Below, one piece after another: positions 25,208 to 33,784 of a DNA stretch of 49,592 nt. Numbering within the stretch: the first letter of the stretch is position 1; each line of letters begins with the position of its first letter. The translations under genes and the position numbers were made by a program. The notes below the pieces were generated by a model. That model was not told where the DNA came from and ran no database searches. It saw only the letters and a list, made by a program, of their open reading frames with translations. This DNA is from a candidate division WOR-1 bacterium RIFOXYB2_FULL_37_13 (GTDB lineage Bacteria > Margulisbacteria > WOR-1 > XYC2-FULL-46-14 > XYC2-FULL-37-10): assembly GCA_001771535.1 (NCBI GenBank), contig MEUB01000033.1:1-49592 (forward strand), given 5' to 3'.

Positions 25208-27279
25208 ATTTTATCTCTTTGAAAGTCACATTCTTTATTGTTGCATTTTATATATATATTATTTTTAGTTGCTTTTTCTACAAGAGGCTTTCCGCATTTT
25301 GGGCAATTTTCCCCTATAGGCTTGTCCCAAAAAGCAACAGTACATTTTGGATAGTTGCTGCAAGAGTAAAAAATCTTGCCTTTTCTGGTTCGCCTGATCA
25401 ATATCTCTCCGTTACAATCTTCTTTTGTGCATTTAACGTTAAGGCTTTTAATTACGGGTTTTGTAAATTTACATTCAGGAAACCCTGAGCACGCAAAAAA
25501 CTTTCCGTATCGTCCGACTCTAATAACCAGGTTTTTCCCGCATTTCGGGCAAATTTCATCTGTAGGGATATCCTGTTTAATCTGCTTCATTTTTTCATTG
25601 GCAATTTTTAAGTCTTTTTCAAAAGGAGCATAAAATTCTTTTAAGACATTAATATAAGTGATTTTTCCCTCAAGAATTTCATCTAATTCATCTTCCATAT
25701 GAGCCGTAAAGGTATAATCCATTATTTCGGGAAAGAATTCATCTAGCAATTTTGTTATTGTTTCTCCCAGTTCCGTTGGGGTAAAGGTTTTATTCTCTCT
25801 TGTAACATAGCCTCTTGCTTCTATTGTATGCAATGTGGGGGCATATGTTGAAGGCCTTCCTATCCCCCTTGATTCGAGCTCTTTTATTAAAGAGGCTTCA
25901 TTGTAACGAGGGGGTGGTTCTGTGAAATGCTGTTTAGGTTCTATTGTTTCAAGAGCTAAAATGTCGCCTATGTTAAGTTCGGGAAGAATTTTTCTGTCCG
26001 CTTCTTCTTCTTTTTCTTCCTTGTCTTCTCTTGATTCCAAATATAATTGCATAAAACCGGCAAATTTTATGACTGATCCAGTTGCGCGGTATGTGTGTTT
26101 TCCTGCTTTTATGTCAATTGTTGTTCTGTCCATTATTGCCGGATTCATCTGGCAAGCAACGAACCTGTTCCAAATAAGAGTATACAACTTCAACTGGTCA
26201 GGGTTTAGGCTGGTTTTTATTGTTTCAGGATTACGTGTTACCAAGGTTGGACGAATGGCTTCGTGGGCGTCCTGGGCTGATTTTTTTGATTTATATAAAT
26301 GGGGTGTTTCAGGCAAAAATTCCTGTCCAATGCTTTCTTTTATATACTTTCTGACAAAATCCAAAGCTTCTTTAGCAATACGAACAGAATCGGTACGCAT
26401 GTAAGTTATGAGCCCAACCGCGCCTTCTCCTTCTATTTTTACTCCTTCGTAGAGTTGCTGAGCTATAGACATCGTTTTTTGTGCGGAGAATCCCAGCTTT
26501 CTTGCCGCATCCTGCTGTAACGTTGAAGTTATAAACGGTGGAGCCGAATGCCTTTTTTGTTCTTTCTTTTGTGCGTCACTTACAATAAATTGGTTATTTT
26601 TACTTTCGTCTACTATTTTTTTGGCTGCTTCTTCCTTTGAAATGATTTCTTTTGATAAATATTTGGCAAGAAATCGAGCCTCTTCCCCTTTATTTAATAA
26701 AGCTTCAATGCTCCAATATTCCTGCGGATTAAAAGCGCGGACTTCATTTTCACGTTCACAAATAAGTTTTACGGTAATTGATTGGACGCGTCCCGCGGAA
26801 AGGCCTCTTCTTACCTTTTTCCATAAAAGCGGAGAAAGTTTATATCCCACAAGCCGATCGAGAATTCTGCGCGTCTGCTGTGCGTCCACCCTGTTCATGT
26901 CTATTTTTCTTGGGTGTTTTATGGCGTTTGTTACCGCGTCTTTTGTGATTTCATGGAATTCTATTCTTTTAATTTTCTTATCTGATTTGATAAGGTATTT
27001 TAAATGCCATGCGATTGCTTCCCCTTCGCGGTCAGGGTCAGGGGCAAGATAAACTACAGCAACTTTTTCTGCCGCCTTTATAAGATTTTTTACTATTTTG
27101 CTTTTGCCTTTTATTGTTATATAGCTTGGAGCAAAGTCTTTTTCTACATCGACGCCGAGCTTGCTGGCCGGAAGGTCACGCACATGCCCTCCGCTGGCCA
27201 AAACTTTGAAATCTTTGCCTAAAAACTTTTCCAAAGTCTTTGCTTTTGCGGGCGATTCAACAATTACGAGGCTTTTCAT
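25204..27279 (-). CDS. topA: DNA topoisomerase I
   Basis: 691 residues, type IA topoisomerase. TOPRIM domain at the N-terminus (VIVESPAKAKTLEKFLG, and LAPDPDREGEAIAWHL), active-site tyrosine in ITYMRTDS, and three C-terminal zinc-ribbon units with cysteine pairs (CPKCGKN...C, CTKEDC...C, CPKCGKP...C). The ATG at 27279 matches the family N-terminus MKSLVIVESPAK; an upstream in-frame start would add only six residues. A TGTTAACAT box lies 8 nt before the ATG and no ribosome binding site is present. It heads a long minus-strand operon ending at the SMR-type gene. Confidence 0.95.
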   Translation of the reverse strand: MKSLVIVESPAKAKTLEKFLGKDFKVLASGGHVRDLPASKLGVDVEKDFAPSYITIKGKSKIVKNLIKAAEKVAVVYLAPDPDREGEAIAWHLKYLIKSDKKIKRIEFHEITKDAVTNAIKHPRKIDMNRVDAQQTRRILDRLVGYKLSPLLWKKVRRGLSAGRVQSITVKLICERENEVRAFNPQEYWSIEALLNKGEEARFLAKYLSKEIISKEEAAKKIVDESKNNQFIVSDAQKKEQKRHSAPPFITSTLQQDAARKLGFSAQKTMSIAQQLYEGVKIEGEGAVGLITYMRTDSVRIAKEALDFVRKYIKESIGQEFLPETPHLYKSKKSAQDAHEAIRPTLVTRNPETIKTSLNPDQLKLYTLIWNRFVACQMNPAIMDRTTIDIKAGKHTYRATGSVIKFAGFMQLYLESREDKEEKEEEADRKILPELNIGDILALETIEPKQHFTEPPPRYNEASLIKELESRGIGRPSTYAPTLHTIEARGYVTRENKTFTPTELGETITKLLDEFFPEIMDYTFTAHMEDELDEILEGKITYINVLKEFYAPFEKDLKIANEKMKQIKQDIPTDEICPKCGKNLVIRVGRYGKFFACSGFPECKFTKPVIKSLNVKCTKEDCNGEILIRRTRKGKIFYSCSNYPKCTVAFWDKPIGENCPKCGKPLVEKATKNNIYIKCNNKECDFQRDKI

Positions 27280-27407
27280 TTGTATTGATGTTAACATGTG
27301 ACATTTGTTCCTGTCAAATTTTGAATAAAAAATTCATTTCCAATATGTATGGAGCCTTGCTATAATAAGCACCAACTTGATAGCATATTGCCAAAATGAT
27401 GAGTCGG

Positions 27408-27416
27408 TGTTAAAAT
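27408..27416 (+). promoter_or_regulatory. Extended -10 box (TGTTAAAAT) for the Yip1-family gene
   Basis: TGT followed by TAAAAT, 10 nt before the ATG at 27427. A second, perfect TGCTATAAT lies at 27358-27366, about 60 nt upstream of the same gene, so two start sites are possible. No Shine-Dalgarno site is seen before the ATG. Confidence 0.5.
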
Positions 27417-27426
27417 TTTTCATATT

Positions 27427-28014
27427 ATGATGGAAAAAATATTTTCTTCAATGATTGAAATCCTTCTTAGGCCAAAAGAAGAATGGGAAGCCATAAAAAC
27501 TGAGGCAAATGATAAAAAAACAGTTATTCTATATCCTGTTTTTGTCGCGATAATTCCTGCTTTGGCTATATTGGTTGGTTACAGTATTGTTGGAATTCCC
27601 ATGCAATATGAATATGTCAGGATGCCTTTTGGGATGGCTGTTTTTTCTTCTTTAATGTTTGTTTTTTTGTCGTTTGCTGCAATTGCGGCAGTAGCTATTA
27701 TGATAAATATTTTTTGTAACTATTTTAAGATAGAGGGGAGTTGGTTGACTTATTTTAAGCTGGCGGCATATTCTTCAACAGCTCCTTTATTGGCGAATGT
27801 TTTCTATCTTATCCCTGTCGTGCAGTTTTTGAAAATCGTAGGATTTTATGGCTGTTTGACCTTGTTTGTTGGCCTTCCAGTGATGCTCGATATACCAAAA
27901 GAAAAAGAGATGCAATTTGTTGTAACTGTTATTGTTTTTGCAATTATTATTTCAATTGTATTTTTTGGAATTACAAAATATTTTATAGGACCGGTTTATT
28001 CCGAAGTTCTTTAA
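27427..28014 (+). CDS. Yip1-domain membrane protein
   Basis: 195 residues with an N-terminal cytoplasmic segment (ILLRPKEEWEAIK, the usual Yip1 opening with a P-x-x-x-W motif), then about five transmembrane helices, including VFVAIIPALAILVGYSIVG and a helix pair ending in GFYGCLTLFVGLPVML. This fits the bacterial Yip1 (PF04893) family. Its biochemical role in bacteria is unknown. It is a single gene, divergent from topA and convergent with hisG. Confidence 0.75.
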   Translation: MMEKIFSSMIEILLRPKEEWEAIKTEANDKKTVILYPVFVAIIPALAILVGYSIVGIPMQYEYVRMPFGMAVFSSLMFVFLSFAAIAAVAIMINIFCNYFKIEGSWLTYFKLAAYSSTAPLLANVFYLIPVVQFLKIVGFYGCLTLFVGLPVMLDIPKEKEMQFVVTVIVFAIIISIVFFGITKYFIGPVYSEVL

Positions 28015-28035
28015 AACTCGGGCTGTGTACCTTTT

Positions 28036-28908
28036 TTAGTAGATAACTTTGTTTAATGGATATTCCACAATTCCCGTAGCCCCTGCTCTTTTGAGTTTTG
28101 GGATTAGGTCTCTTACAACACTTTCGTCGATAATAGTATCCACATCCACCCATTTTGAATCTGACAATGACGAAATTGTTGGGGTTTGAAGGGCAGGCAA
28201 TAGAGAAAGGATGTTTTTCAGTCTGTGTGCCGGTACATTTAATTTTAAACCGACTTTGGTTTCGGCATTAAGCGCCCCTTGCAGAAGCATTAATATATTA
28301 TCCAGCTTTTGTCGTTTCCAGTCATCTTTTAAAGTTTCCTTATTGCTTATGACGACAGTATTTGATTCAAGAACTGTGTCGAGTATTTTTAAATTATTGG
28401 CTCGAAGAGAAGAGCCTGTTTCGGTTAATTCAACAATTGCATCTGCTAGCCGTGGAGGTTTTGCTTCTGTTGCTCCCCATGAATATTCGATGTTTGCATT
28501 TACTTTGTTCTGTTTGCAATATTTTTTTACAAAGTTTACAAGTTCTGTAGCTATTGTTTTTCCGTGCAGATTTTTTATGCTTTTAATTTTTGAATTTTCA
28601 GGAACGGCAAGAACCCAACGCACTTTGCGAAGTCCTTGTTTTGCATAAAGAAGATCGGCGACTTTTACAACCTTGCGACCAGATTCCATAACCCAGTCAA
28701 TGCCTGTAATTCCCGCGTCTAAAATTCCTGACTCGACATACCGTGGCATCTCTTGTGCCCTTATTAACATGCATTCGATTTCTGCATCGTCGATTTCAGG
28801 ATAATAGGAACGGGAGTTTACATTAACGGTAAAACCGGCTTTTTTTAGTAAATAAATGGTTGTGTCCTGGAGAGATCCCTTTGGTATTCCAAGCTTTAAT
28901 ATTGGCAT
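28036..28908 (-). CDS. hisG: ATP phosphoribosyltransferase (long form)
   Basis: 290 residues. First enzyme of histidine synthesis. Visible features: [12 protein letters not shown] at the N-terminus, [13 protein letters not shown] (PRPP-site region), [21 protein letters not shown], and [19 protein letters not shown]. The C-terminal ~80 residues form the HisG_C regulatory domain of the long form, so no HisZ partner is required. A clear AGGAGG site lies before the ATG. No other his gene is adjacent, so the pathway is dispersed in this genome. Confidence 0.92.
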   Translation of the reverse strand: MPILKLGIPKGSLQDTTIYLLKKAGFTVNVNSRSYYPEIDDAEIECMLIRAQEMPRYVESGILDAGITGIDWVMESGRKVVKVADLLYAKQGLRKVRWVLAVPENSKIKSIKNLHGKTIATELVNFVKKYCKQNKVNANIEYSWGATEAKPPRLADAIVELTETGSSLRANNLKILDTVLESNTVVISNKETLKDDWKRQKLDNILMLLQGALNAETKVGLKLNVPAHRLKNILSLLPALQTPTISSLSDSKWVDVDTIIDESVVRDLIPKLKRAGATGIVEYPLNKVIY

Positions 28909-29009
28909 AAATAGTCCTCCTGAGAATTTTTATTAATTTTAACATTTACAGAGAAGCAAATAAAGGGTTTTTTTGAAACTTTTCCAGGAAAATTACGATG
29001 TATTAAAAT

Positions 29010-29267
29010 ATGAGTAATCAGGTAGGCTCTTTCAATGCCGTGCGTTTTGTCAATTTTGATGTAAAAACTTCTTCGGTGAAAAGAGCCATTAATGGATGTA
29101 TCCTTAGAACAGGAAGCAGGTTGGAACAGGGACAGCTCTCTGATCAAGTAACTTTTCCTGAAAGATTAGACAGAATTCATGATCTTATTTTTCAAGAATT
29201 ATGCAGTAAGGGGAAATTATACGAGGCTACTCTTCTGGATATTGGAATAGGCAAGAAAACGGAATGA
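29010..29267 (+). pseudogene. Truncated N-terminal fragment of a SAM-methyltransferase-like gene
   Basis: 85 residues. The first ~45 residues are unrecognised; then VTFPERLDRIHDLIFQEL...LLDIGIG aligns by eye with the methyltransferase-like gene at 34521 (ITYCGRLREIHNFISDL...IADVGIG). The reading frame stops right after the SAM-binding glycine motif, so the rest of the catalytic domain is missing. The following 75 bp do not continue the domain. No ribosome binding site precedes the ATG. Most likely a decayed paralog; a genuine short protein cannot be excluded. Confidence 0.45.
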
Positions 29268-29343
29268 GGCCAGGCATTTATGGGATATGTATCATTTAGG
29301 ATAAATTGTTTTTTTTTCGATAATTTATTGGGAGAATTTTGTA

Positions 29344-30777
29344 ATGACAACTCAAAGTATTGTTGGTTATATTAGAGAAGCATATAAGGGAGGACTTAAT
29401 CGCCCTGATTCACCTATTGGAAAAGCCTATATTGATATTAGGGATAGAAGTATGAAGTTGTTACAGAAAAGGAGGGGAGTTGATGTAGATCATTATCGTT
29501 ACTTAGAAGCTTCTAGGGTTAAAGAAGGGATTACATATCTTGAGCAAATAGATAGTGTCTGTGAAATTTTGAAAAATAGAATCTCGAGGCAGGAGACTGC
29601 AACACCAAGGGAAATTGTGGAAGTTTTAAGTGAACTCCCAGTTCCAAATATTCTTGAAACAATTCCTGATCTTGACAAGGTATGTTTGAAGATTGAAGAA
29701 CAGAGGGTGCTTGATTGGTTAATTAGATATTTGAGGCATGATATGTCTGCTTCAAATTGGAATGGGATTTTTTTAGACTTTTTTGAGAAAGCTATATTTT
29801 TACACAGGGAAGTTGTCTCACAACCTTTTTTGGCAATTCCTTTGAATCCTTTTATTTTTGACATTGTGAGAAATTTCTCAGAATATAGTAGATATTATTT
29901 TAATTCTTTTTTAAGTTTATTCCTCGATCTTCCCTTAGTCTTCTTTGCCCCCAAAGGGGATTTAGAAGATTTGGGTGTTGGAATGATGTCGGGAGAGGAG
30001 TTGCCTTATTACATGATGGGGATTTCTTCTGCAATGAGCTTGAGGTTTATACCTTCTTTGTTTTATGTAGGAGATGGAAATTCTGAAAACTTGAAAGGGC
30101 TAAATAGAATATCTTTTGATGTGCGAAATGTTCAATTCAATTTACCGGTGGCATTGATTTCCCCTATTATTCTTGGTCAAGTTAAAAATCTTATGAGGAT
30201 TGTGGAGGAATCTACTTTTGTGATTGATCAGGAAAAACGGGAAGTTGTTGAATATAATAAAACACATTTGGCAAAGGTTTTAAGGGGAGAGAAATTGTCA
30301 GATGGAATCTCTTTTAAGGTGGTGGGAAGACAATTAACTGATAAATTTTGGGAACTTATTGTTTTTGATACAGGAGATGGGATTGTTGTTTCTGATCTTT
30401 TGCCATCGGTTGCAAAAGTTTGCAGCGAATCATCTTTTGATGTCCCTCCATTTTTGCATGAAGCTGCAATTAGATGGAAGGGTGAAAGATCCGATGCTAC
30501 TGCTTTTAATGCGTTTTCCTATGGTACGTTACTCGAATCACTTTTTCTATACGGGGTGTCAGGCAGAGGCCGCAAAAATTTTGCTGCATCAAGTGGAATT
30601 GGATTGGGTGGAATTGGCCTTCTTTGCGGGAAATATGGGGACGTAAAGCCGGGACATAGATATCCTTCAGGATATTATATGTCTCATATTTTTCCCACTA
30701 GTCTTGCAGTTTCGCATGATGAACTTTTAGTTTTTTCAAATCGATACTATGCTGACTACAAAGGGGTGTATAATTGA
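29344..30777 (+). CDS. Orphan GHKL ATPase with a histidine-kinase-like H-box (477 residues)
   Basis: Not a recognised family by name, but a kinase core can be read. Residues 130-140 (LRHDMSASNWN) look like the H-box of 'RHD' sensor kinases, with candidate phospho-acceptor H132. Residues ~277-290 (LGQVKNLMRIVEES) resemble an N-box. Residues 340-346 (FDTGDGI) are a standard G1 box, and 416-422 (SSGIGLG) followed by GLLCGKYGD a G2 box. There is no membrane segment, PAS, GAF or receiver domain; the N-terminal ~120 residues and the region 145-270 are unfamiliar. A GGGAG site precedes the ATG. It stands alone with no response regulator nearby. It could be a kinase, a phosphatase or an ATP-binding regulator. 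Confidence 0.6.
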   Translation: MTTQSIVGYIREAYKGGLNRPDSPIGKAYIDIRDRSMKLLQKRRGVDVDHYRYLEASRVKEGITYLEQIDSVCEILKNRISRQETATPREIVEVLSELPVPNILETIPDLDKVCLKIEEQRVLDWLIRYLRHDMSASNWNGIFLDFFEKAIFLHREVVSQPFLAIPLNPFIFDIVRNFSEYSRYYFNSFLSLFLDLPLVFFAPKGDLEDLGVGMMSGEELPYYMMGISSAMSLRFIPSLFYVGDGNSENLKGLNRISFDVRNVQFNLPVALISPIILGQVKNLMRIVEESTFVIDQEKREVVEYNKTHLAKVLRGEKLSDGISFKVVGRQLTDKFWELIVFDTGDGIVVSDLLPSVAKVCSESSFDVPPFLHEAAIRWKGERSDATAFNAFSYGTLLESLFLYGVSGRGRKNFAASSGIGLGGIGLLCGKYGDVKPGHRYPSGYYMSHIFPTSLAVSHDELLVFSNRYYADYKGVYN

Positions 30778-30856
30778 CGTTTGATTTGTAGTAACTGTAT
30801 AAATAACAATTATCTGAATAGTTACAAGCTTACTTGTTAGAATTAGAAAATTTTCG

Positions 30857-30865
30857 TGATATAAT
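30857..30865 (+). promoter_or_regulatory. Extended -10 box (TGATATAAT) for dapL
   Basis: TGA plus perfect TATAAT ending 12 nt before the dapL ATG. The predicted leader is about 5 nt and holds no ribosome binding site. Confidence 0.6.
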
Positions 30866-30877
30866 AATTCAAACATA

Positions 30878-32035
30878 ATGCGAAAATCTAAAAGGCTTGA
30901 TCAAATTCCTCCATATTTGTTTGTAAAAATTGAAGAGAAAAAGGCGGAGCTTCAAAAACAGGGAATCGATATAATTGACTTTGGAATAGGGGATCCTGAT
31001 CTTGAAACACCTTCTCATGTTTTCAAAAAAATGCACGAAGTCCTTGAAACAAAAGATTCCTCAAACTATCCAAGCACAAAAGGGGAACTATCTTTTCGCA
31101 AAGCTGTTGCTGATTGGTACAAAAAAAGATTTAATGTTGACCTTGATCCTGTAAATGAAGTTTGTTCGCTTATTGGTTCAAAAGAAGGACTTTCTCATCT
31201 TTTCTTTGCGTATGTTGATCCGGGGGATATGACTCTTGTTCCTGATCCTTCTTATCCAGTTTACGGAATAGGCACGCTGCTTGCTGGCGGAACCTCTTAT
31301 TATTTGCCACTTAAAAAAGAAAACAACTTTTTACCAGATTTAGATAATATTCCAAAAGATATTTTAAAAAAATCAAAACTCTTGTTCATAAATTATCCAA
31401 ACAACCCCACAAGTGCGGTTGCGGATAGATCGTTTTTTGAAAAAGCCGTTAAATTCTGTAAAGAGAATAATCTTTTGCTTGTTTCAGACCTTGCATACTC
31501 TGAAATGGGTTATGATGGATATAAACCTATGAGCGTCTTGGAAATTCCAGGAGCAAAAGATATTGCAATAGAATTTCACTCACTCTCCAAAACTTACAAC
31601 ATGACAGGGTGGCGTATCGGTATGGCTGTCGGAAATAAAGAGGCCGTTCAGGCTTTGGCTACTATTAAATCAAATGTTGATAGTGGCGTTTTTAAGGCTA
31701 TACAGTTTGCTGCAATTGAAGCACTTACGGCTTCACAAGAGACAGTTTCTAAAAATAATAAAGTTTTTGAAGAGCGCAGGAATATTTTGTTTGAGGGGCT
31801 TTTATCCCTTGGATTTAATTTCCCAAAACCAAAAGCCACTTTCTATATGTGGGTTCCTGTTCCAACTGGCGAAACCTCTGCATCATTTGCACAAAAGCTT
31901 CTTGAAAAATGTGGCATTCTTGTGGTTCCAGGCAATGGTTATGGAGCAGAGGGCGAAGGATATGTTCGCTTTGCAATAACGATTCCAAAGGCAAGAATTG
32001 AAGAAGCCATTGTCAGAATGAAGAAAGAGTTATAA
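30878..32035 (+). CDS. dapL: LL-diaminopimelate aminotransferase
   Basis: 385 residues, fold type I PLP aminotransferase. Family-specific stretches: RLDQIPPYLF at the start, GIGDPDLETP, SNYPSTKGELSFRKAV, LIGSKEGLSHL, INYPNNPTSA, DLAYSEMGYDG, and SLSKTYNMTGWRIG with the PLP lysine. These fit DapL rather than aspartate aminotransferase. DapL converts tetrahydrodipicolinate directly to LL-diaminopimelate with glutamate as amino donor, a short lysine/peptidoglycan route. It is a single transcription unit with its own promoter box and a strong terminator. Confidence 0.9.
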   Translation: MRKSKRLDQIPPYLFVKIEEKKAELQKQGIDIIDFGIGDPDLETPSHVFKKMHEVLETKDSSNYPSTKGELSFRKAVADWYKKRFNVDLDPVNEVCSLIGSKEGLSHLFFAYVDPGDMTLVPDPSYPVYGIGTLLAGGTSYYLPLKKENNFLPDLDNIPKDILKKSKLLFINYPNNPTSAVADRSFFEKAVKFCKENNLLLVSDLAYSEMGYDGYKPMSVLEIPGAKDIAIEFHSLSKTYNMTGWRIGMAVGNKEAVQALATIKSNVDSGVFKAIQFAAIEALTASQETVSKNNKVFEERRNILFEGLLSLGFNFPKPKATFYMWVPVPTGETSASFAQKLLEKCGILVVPGNGYGAEGEGYVRFAITIPKARIEEAIVRMKKEL

Positions 32036-32043
32036 TAAAAAAA

Positions 32044-32070
32044 AGCCCGAACAGGCTCGGGCTCTTTTTA
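32044..32070 (+). terminator. Rho-independent terminator after dapL
   Basis: A 7-bp GC-rich stem AGCCCGA/TCGGGCT around a 6-nt loop, followed by CTTTTTAT. It begins 8 bp after the dapL stop. Being preceded by an A-run it may also work in reverse. Confidence 0.88.
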
Positions 32071-32138
32071 TATGAACTTTTTTCTATATATATATCGTAC
32101 AATCCATCCGGGAATTTCACTTTATTTTAAAATTCTTC

Positions 32139-32144
32139 TATAAT
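32139..32144 (+). promoter_or_regulatory. -10 box (TATAAT) for ispH, leaderless configuration
   Basis: Perfect TATAAT ending 7 nt before the ATG at 32152. An upstream ATG (32143) overlaps the box and cannot be in the transcript. TTTCAC at 32115-32120, 18 nt upstream, may be a weak -35. Confidence 0.58.
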
Positions 32145-32151
32145 GATACAT

Positions 32152-32985
32152 ATGCAAATTTTAATGGCGGAGTATGCCGGCTTTTGTGAGGGGGTAGAGC
32201 GTGCTTATCGTATTGCGCTTGAACAGGTTAAACAGAAAAAAGAGATATTTATGCTTGGCAATCTGGTGCACAATACTCAAGTTGTCAGGAAATTTGAAGA
32301 ACTAGGCGCTAGGATTGTGAAAACTGTTTCTGAAATTCCGGAAGGGACAAAGGGGATTATTATTATTTCAGCTCATGGCGTCTCTCCTATGGTTTATGAT
32401 GAAATAAATAAGAAGGGGCTTGAGCTTGTCGATACGACTTGTCCTTGGGTAAAAAACGCGCAGAAACTATCCAAGAATCTTGCTGAAAAAGGAATACAGG
32501 TTATAGTTGTGGGAGACAAGAACCATCCTGAAGTTAAAGGGATTGTTGCATGGTCGGGAGGGAGAGCTCTGGTGGTTGAGGAGCCGGAAGGCTTGGCCTC
32601 TATAAAACTTGCCGGTAAGATTGGCGTTATTGCTCAAACAACGCAATCGATTGAAAATTTCGAAAGGGTTGTAAAGAAGCTTAAAGAAAGAACAGATAAT
32701 CTTATAATCCATAAGACCATATGCGGCGCAACTGCTAAACGGCAAAAGGCGGCGATTGATATTGCAAAACAAGTTGATTTGATGCTTGTCATTGGCGATC
32801 AAAAAAGCGCTAATACAAACAGATTGACAGAGTTGTGTAAAGAGACAGGAACAAAAACGCATCAAATTCAAACGGTTTCGGAATTAAATGCTAAGTGGCT
32901 GGAAGGGAAAGATAAAGTTGGTATTACCGCTGGAGCTTCGACGCCGGATTGGGTGATTGACGAGGTCATTAAAATTCTAGAATAG
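32152..32985 (+). CDS. ispH: 4-hydroxy-3-methylbut-2-enyl diphosphate reductase
   Basis: 277 residues, the last enzyme of the MEP isoprenoid pathway, an iron-sulfur protein. The three cluster cysteines are in GFCEGV, DTTCPWV and KTICGAT, and the substrate-binding TTQS and SANTNRL motifs are present. The ATG at 32152 is preferred over 32143 because MQILMAEYAGFCEGV is the family N-terminus and because the -10 box overlaps the earlier ATG. Position five residue in the first motif is glutamate where most homologs have phenylalanine. It gives isopentenyl diphosphate for the polyprenyl carriers used by the glycosylation genes of the window. Confidence 0.93.
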   Translation: MQILMAEYAGFCEGVERAYRIALEQVKQKKEIFMLGNLVHNTQVVRKFEELGARIVKTVSEIPEGTKGIIIISAHGVSPMVYDEINKKGLELVDTTCPWVKNAQKLSKNLAEKGIQVIVVGDKNHPEVKGIVAWSGGRALVVEEPEGLASIKLAGKIGVIAQTTQSIENFERVVKKLKERTDNLIIHKTICGATAKRQKAAIDIAKQVDLMLVIGDQKSANTNRLTELCKETGTKTHQIQTVSELNAKWLEGKDKVGITAGASTPDWVIDEVIKILE

Positions 32986-33085
32986 ATGTCAATAGATAGT
33001 CTTCACGTTTATTTTTTTCAACAAACATGTTTTTGCCGTGAAATTTTTAAATCCCTTATGCGATAAACAAATAGGGGAGAATTAT

Positions 33086-33784
33086 ATGCCTTCTATTTCT
33101 GTTTGTCCAAAAGTTTTTACAGCAAGTACGCCTGCAGGAATACCTCCACAGACTTTGCAAGCTCATTTTAACCGCGGCTTTTATCAATTAGGGATTACTC
33201 CTGCAACTTTAGGCAGGAGTGTTCTTATAACACCAAACTTATGCGGACCTGGATTGCCAGAACATCATTATTCCATGACAAGCAGGGATGCTGTTGTTGC
33301 GGCTGTACAACTTATTAGAAGCTTTGGGGTTGAAGAAATAGGGTTAGCAGCTCATCCGGCCGATTATGTTGCGAAACTTGAAATGAGGGATCAATTTTTT
33401 GATGCCATAGGAATAAGAAGTTTGGCATCGGAACTAGGATTTAAGTTTTATGATTTAGGCATTGAGGGGTTTGAGGAGAGAGAGGGAATATTTGTATCTT
33501 CTGTTTTAAATCGATATGAAACTATTTTAAATATAATGCCTCCTAAAACACATCATCAGTCGGTTGTTTCTTTAGCTCTTAAAAATATAGGAATGGGGTG
33601 TACTGATCATCGTAGCAATATGCATGAATCTTTGACAGATGCTGTTGTCAGGGCAAATATTTTTATTAGACAAGAAAGGAATGTAATAGATATTGTGCAT
33701 GGGGGGTGGGGGCAAGAAGAGAATGGACCTCATTTTGGCATAGGCAATTTGCCGGGGGACTTAATCAAGTTGTATGGGAGATAG
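33086..33784 (+). CDS. DUF362-family protein, probably cut short by a frameshift
   Basis: 232 residues from the ATG with AGGGGAG 6 nt upstream. Features of DUF362: VLITPNLCGPG (the K/T-P-N stretch), VVAAVQLIRSFGVEEIGLAAHPAD, LNIMPPKTHHQSVVSLALKNIGMG, and IVHGGWGQEENGPHFGIGNLPG near the end. The frame stops seven residues after LPGD, before the domain's usual C-terminal part. The next reading frame continues with coding-looking sequence, joined at a GGGGG run (33754-33758); one extra G would fuse them. DUF362 proteins are often associated with iron-sulfur clusters, but I see no ferredoxin motif here. Whether the break is real, programmed or an assembly error is open. Confidence 0.6.
   Translation: MPSISVCPKVFTASTPAGIPPQTLQAHFNRGFYQLGITPATLGRSVLITPNLCGPGLPEHHYSMTSRDAVVAAVQLIRSFGVEEIGLAAHPADYVAKLEMRDQFFDAIGIRSLASELGFKFYDLGIEGFEEREGIFVSSVLNRYETILNIMPPKTHHQSVVSLALKNIGMGCTDHRSNMHESLTDAVVRANIFIRQERNVIDIVHGGWGQEENGPHFGIGNLPGDLIKLYGR

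Noticed and set aside
28896-29147. Minus-strand open frame upstream of hisG
   Set aside because: It overlaps the hisG start region and the methyltransferase fragment and encodes no recognisable protein.
30785-30832. Inverted GTAACT/AGTTAC bases between the GHKL gene and dapL
   Set aside because: Arms are only 6 bp with a loop of more than 20 nt and no T-run; likely chance in AT-rich DNA.
32143-32151. Upstream ATG as the start of ispH
   Set aside because: It overlaps the TATAAT box, so it would not be in the transcript, and the family N-terminus begins at the later ATG.
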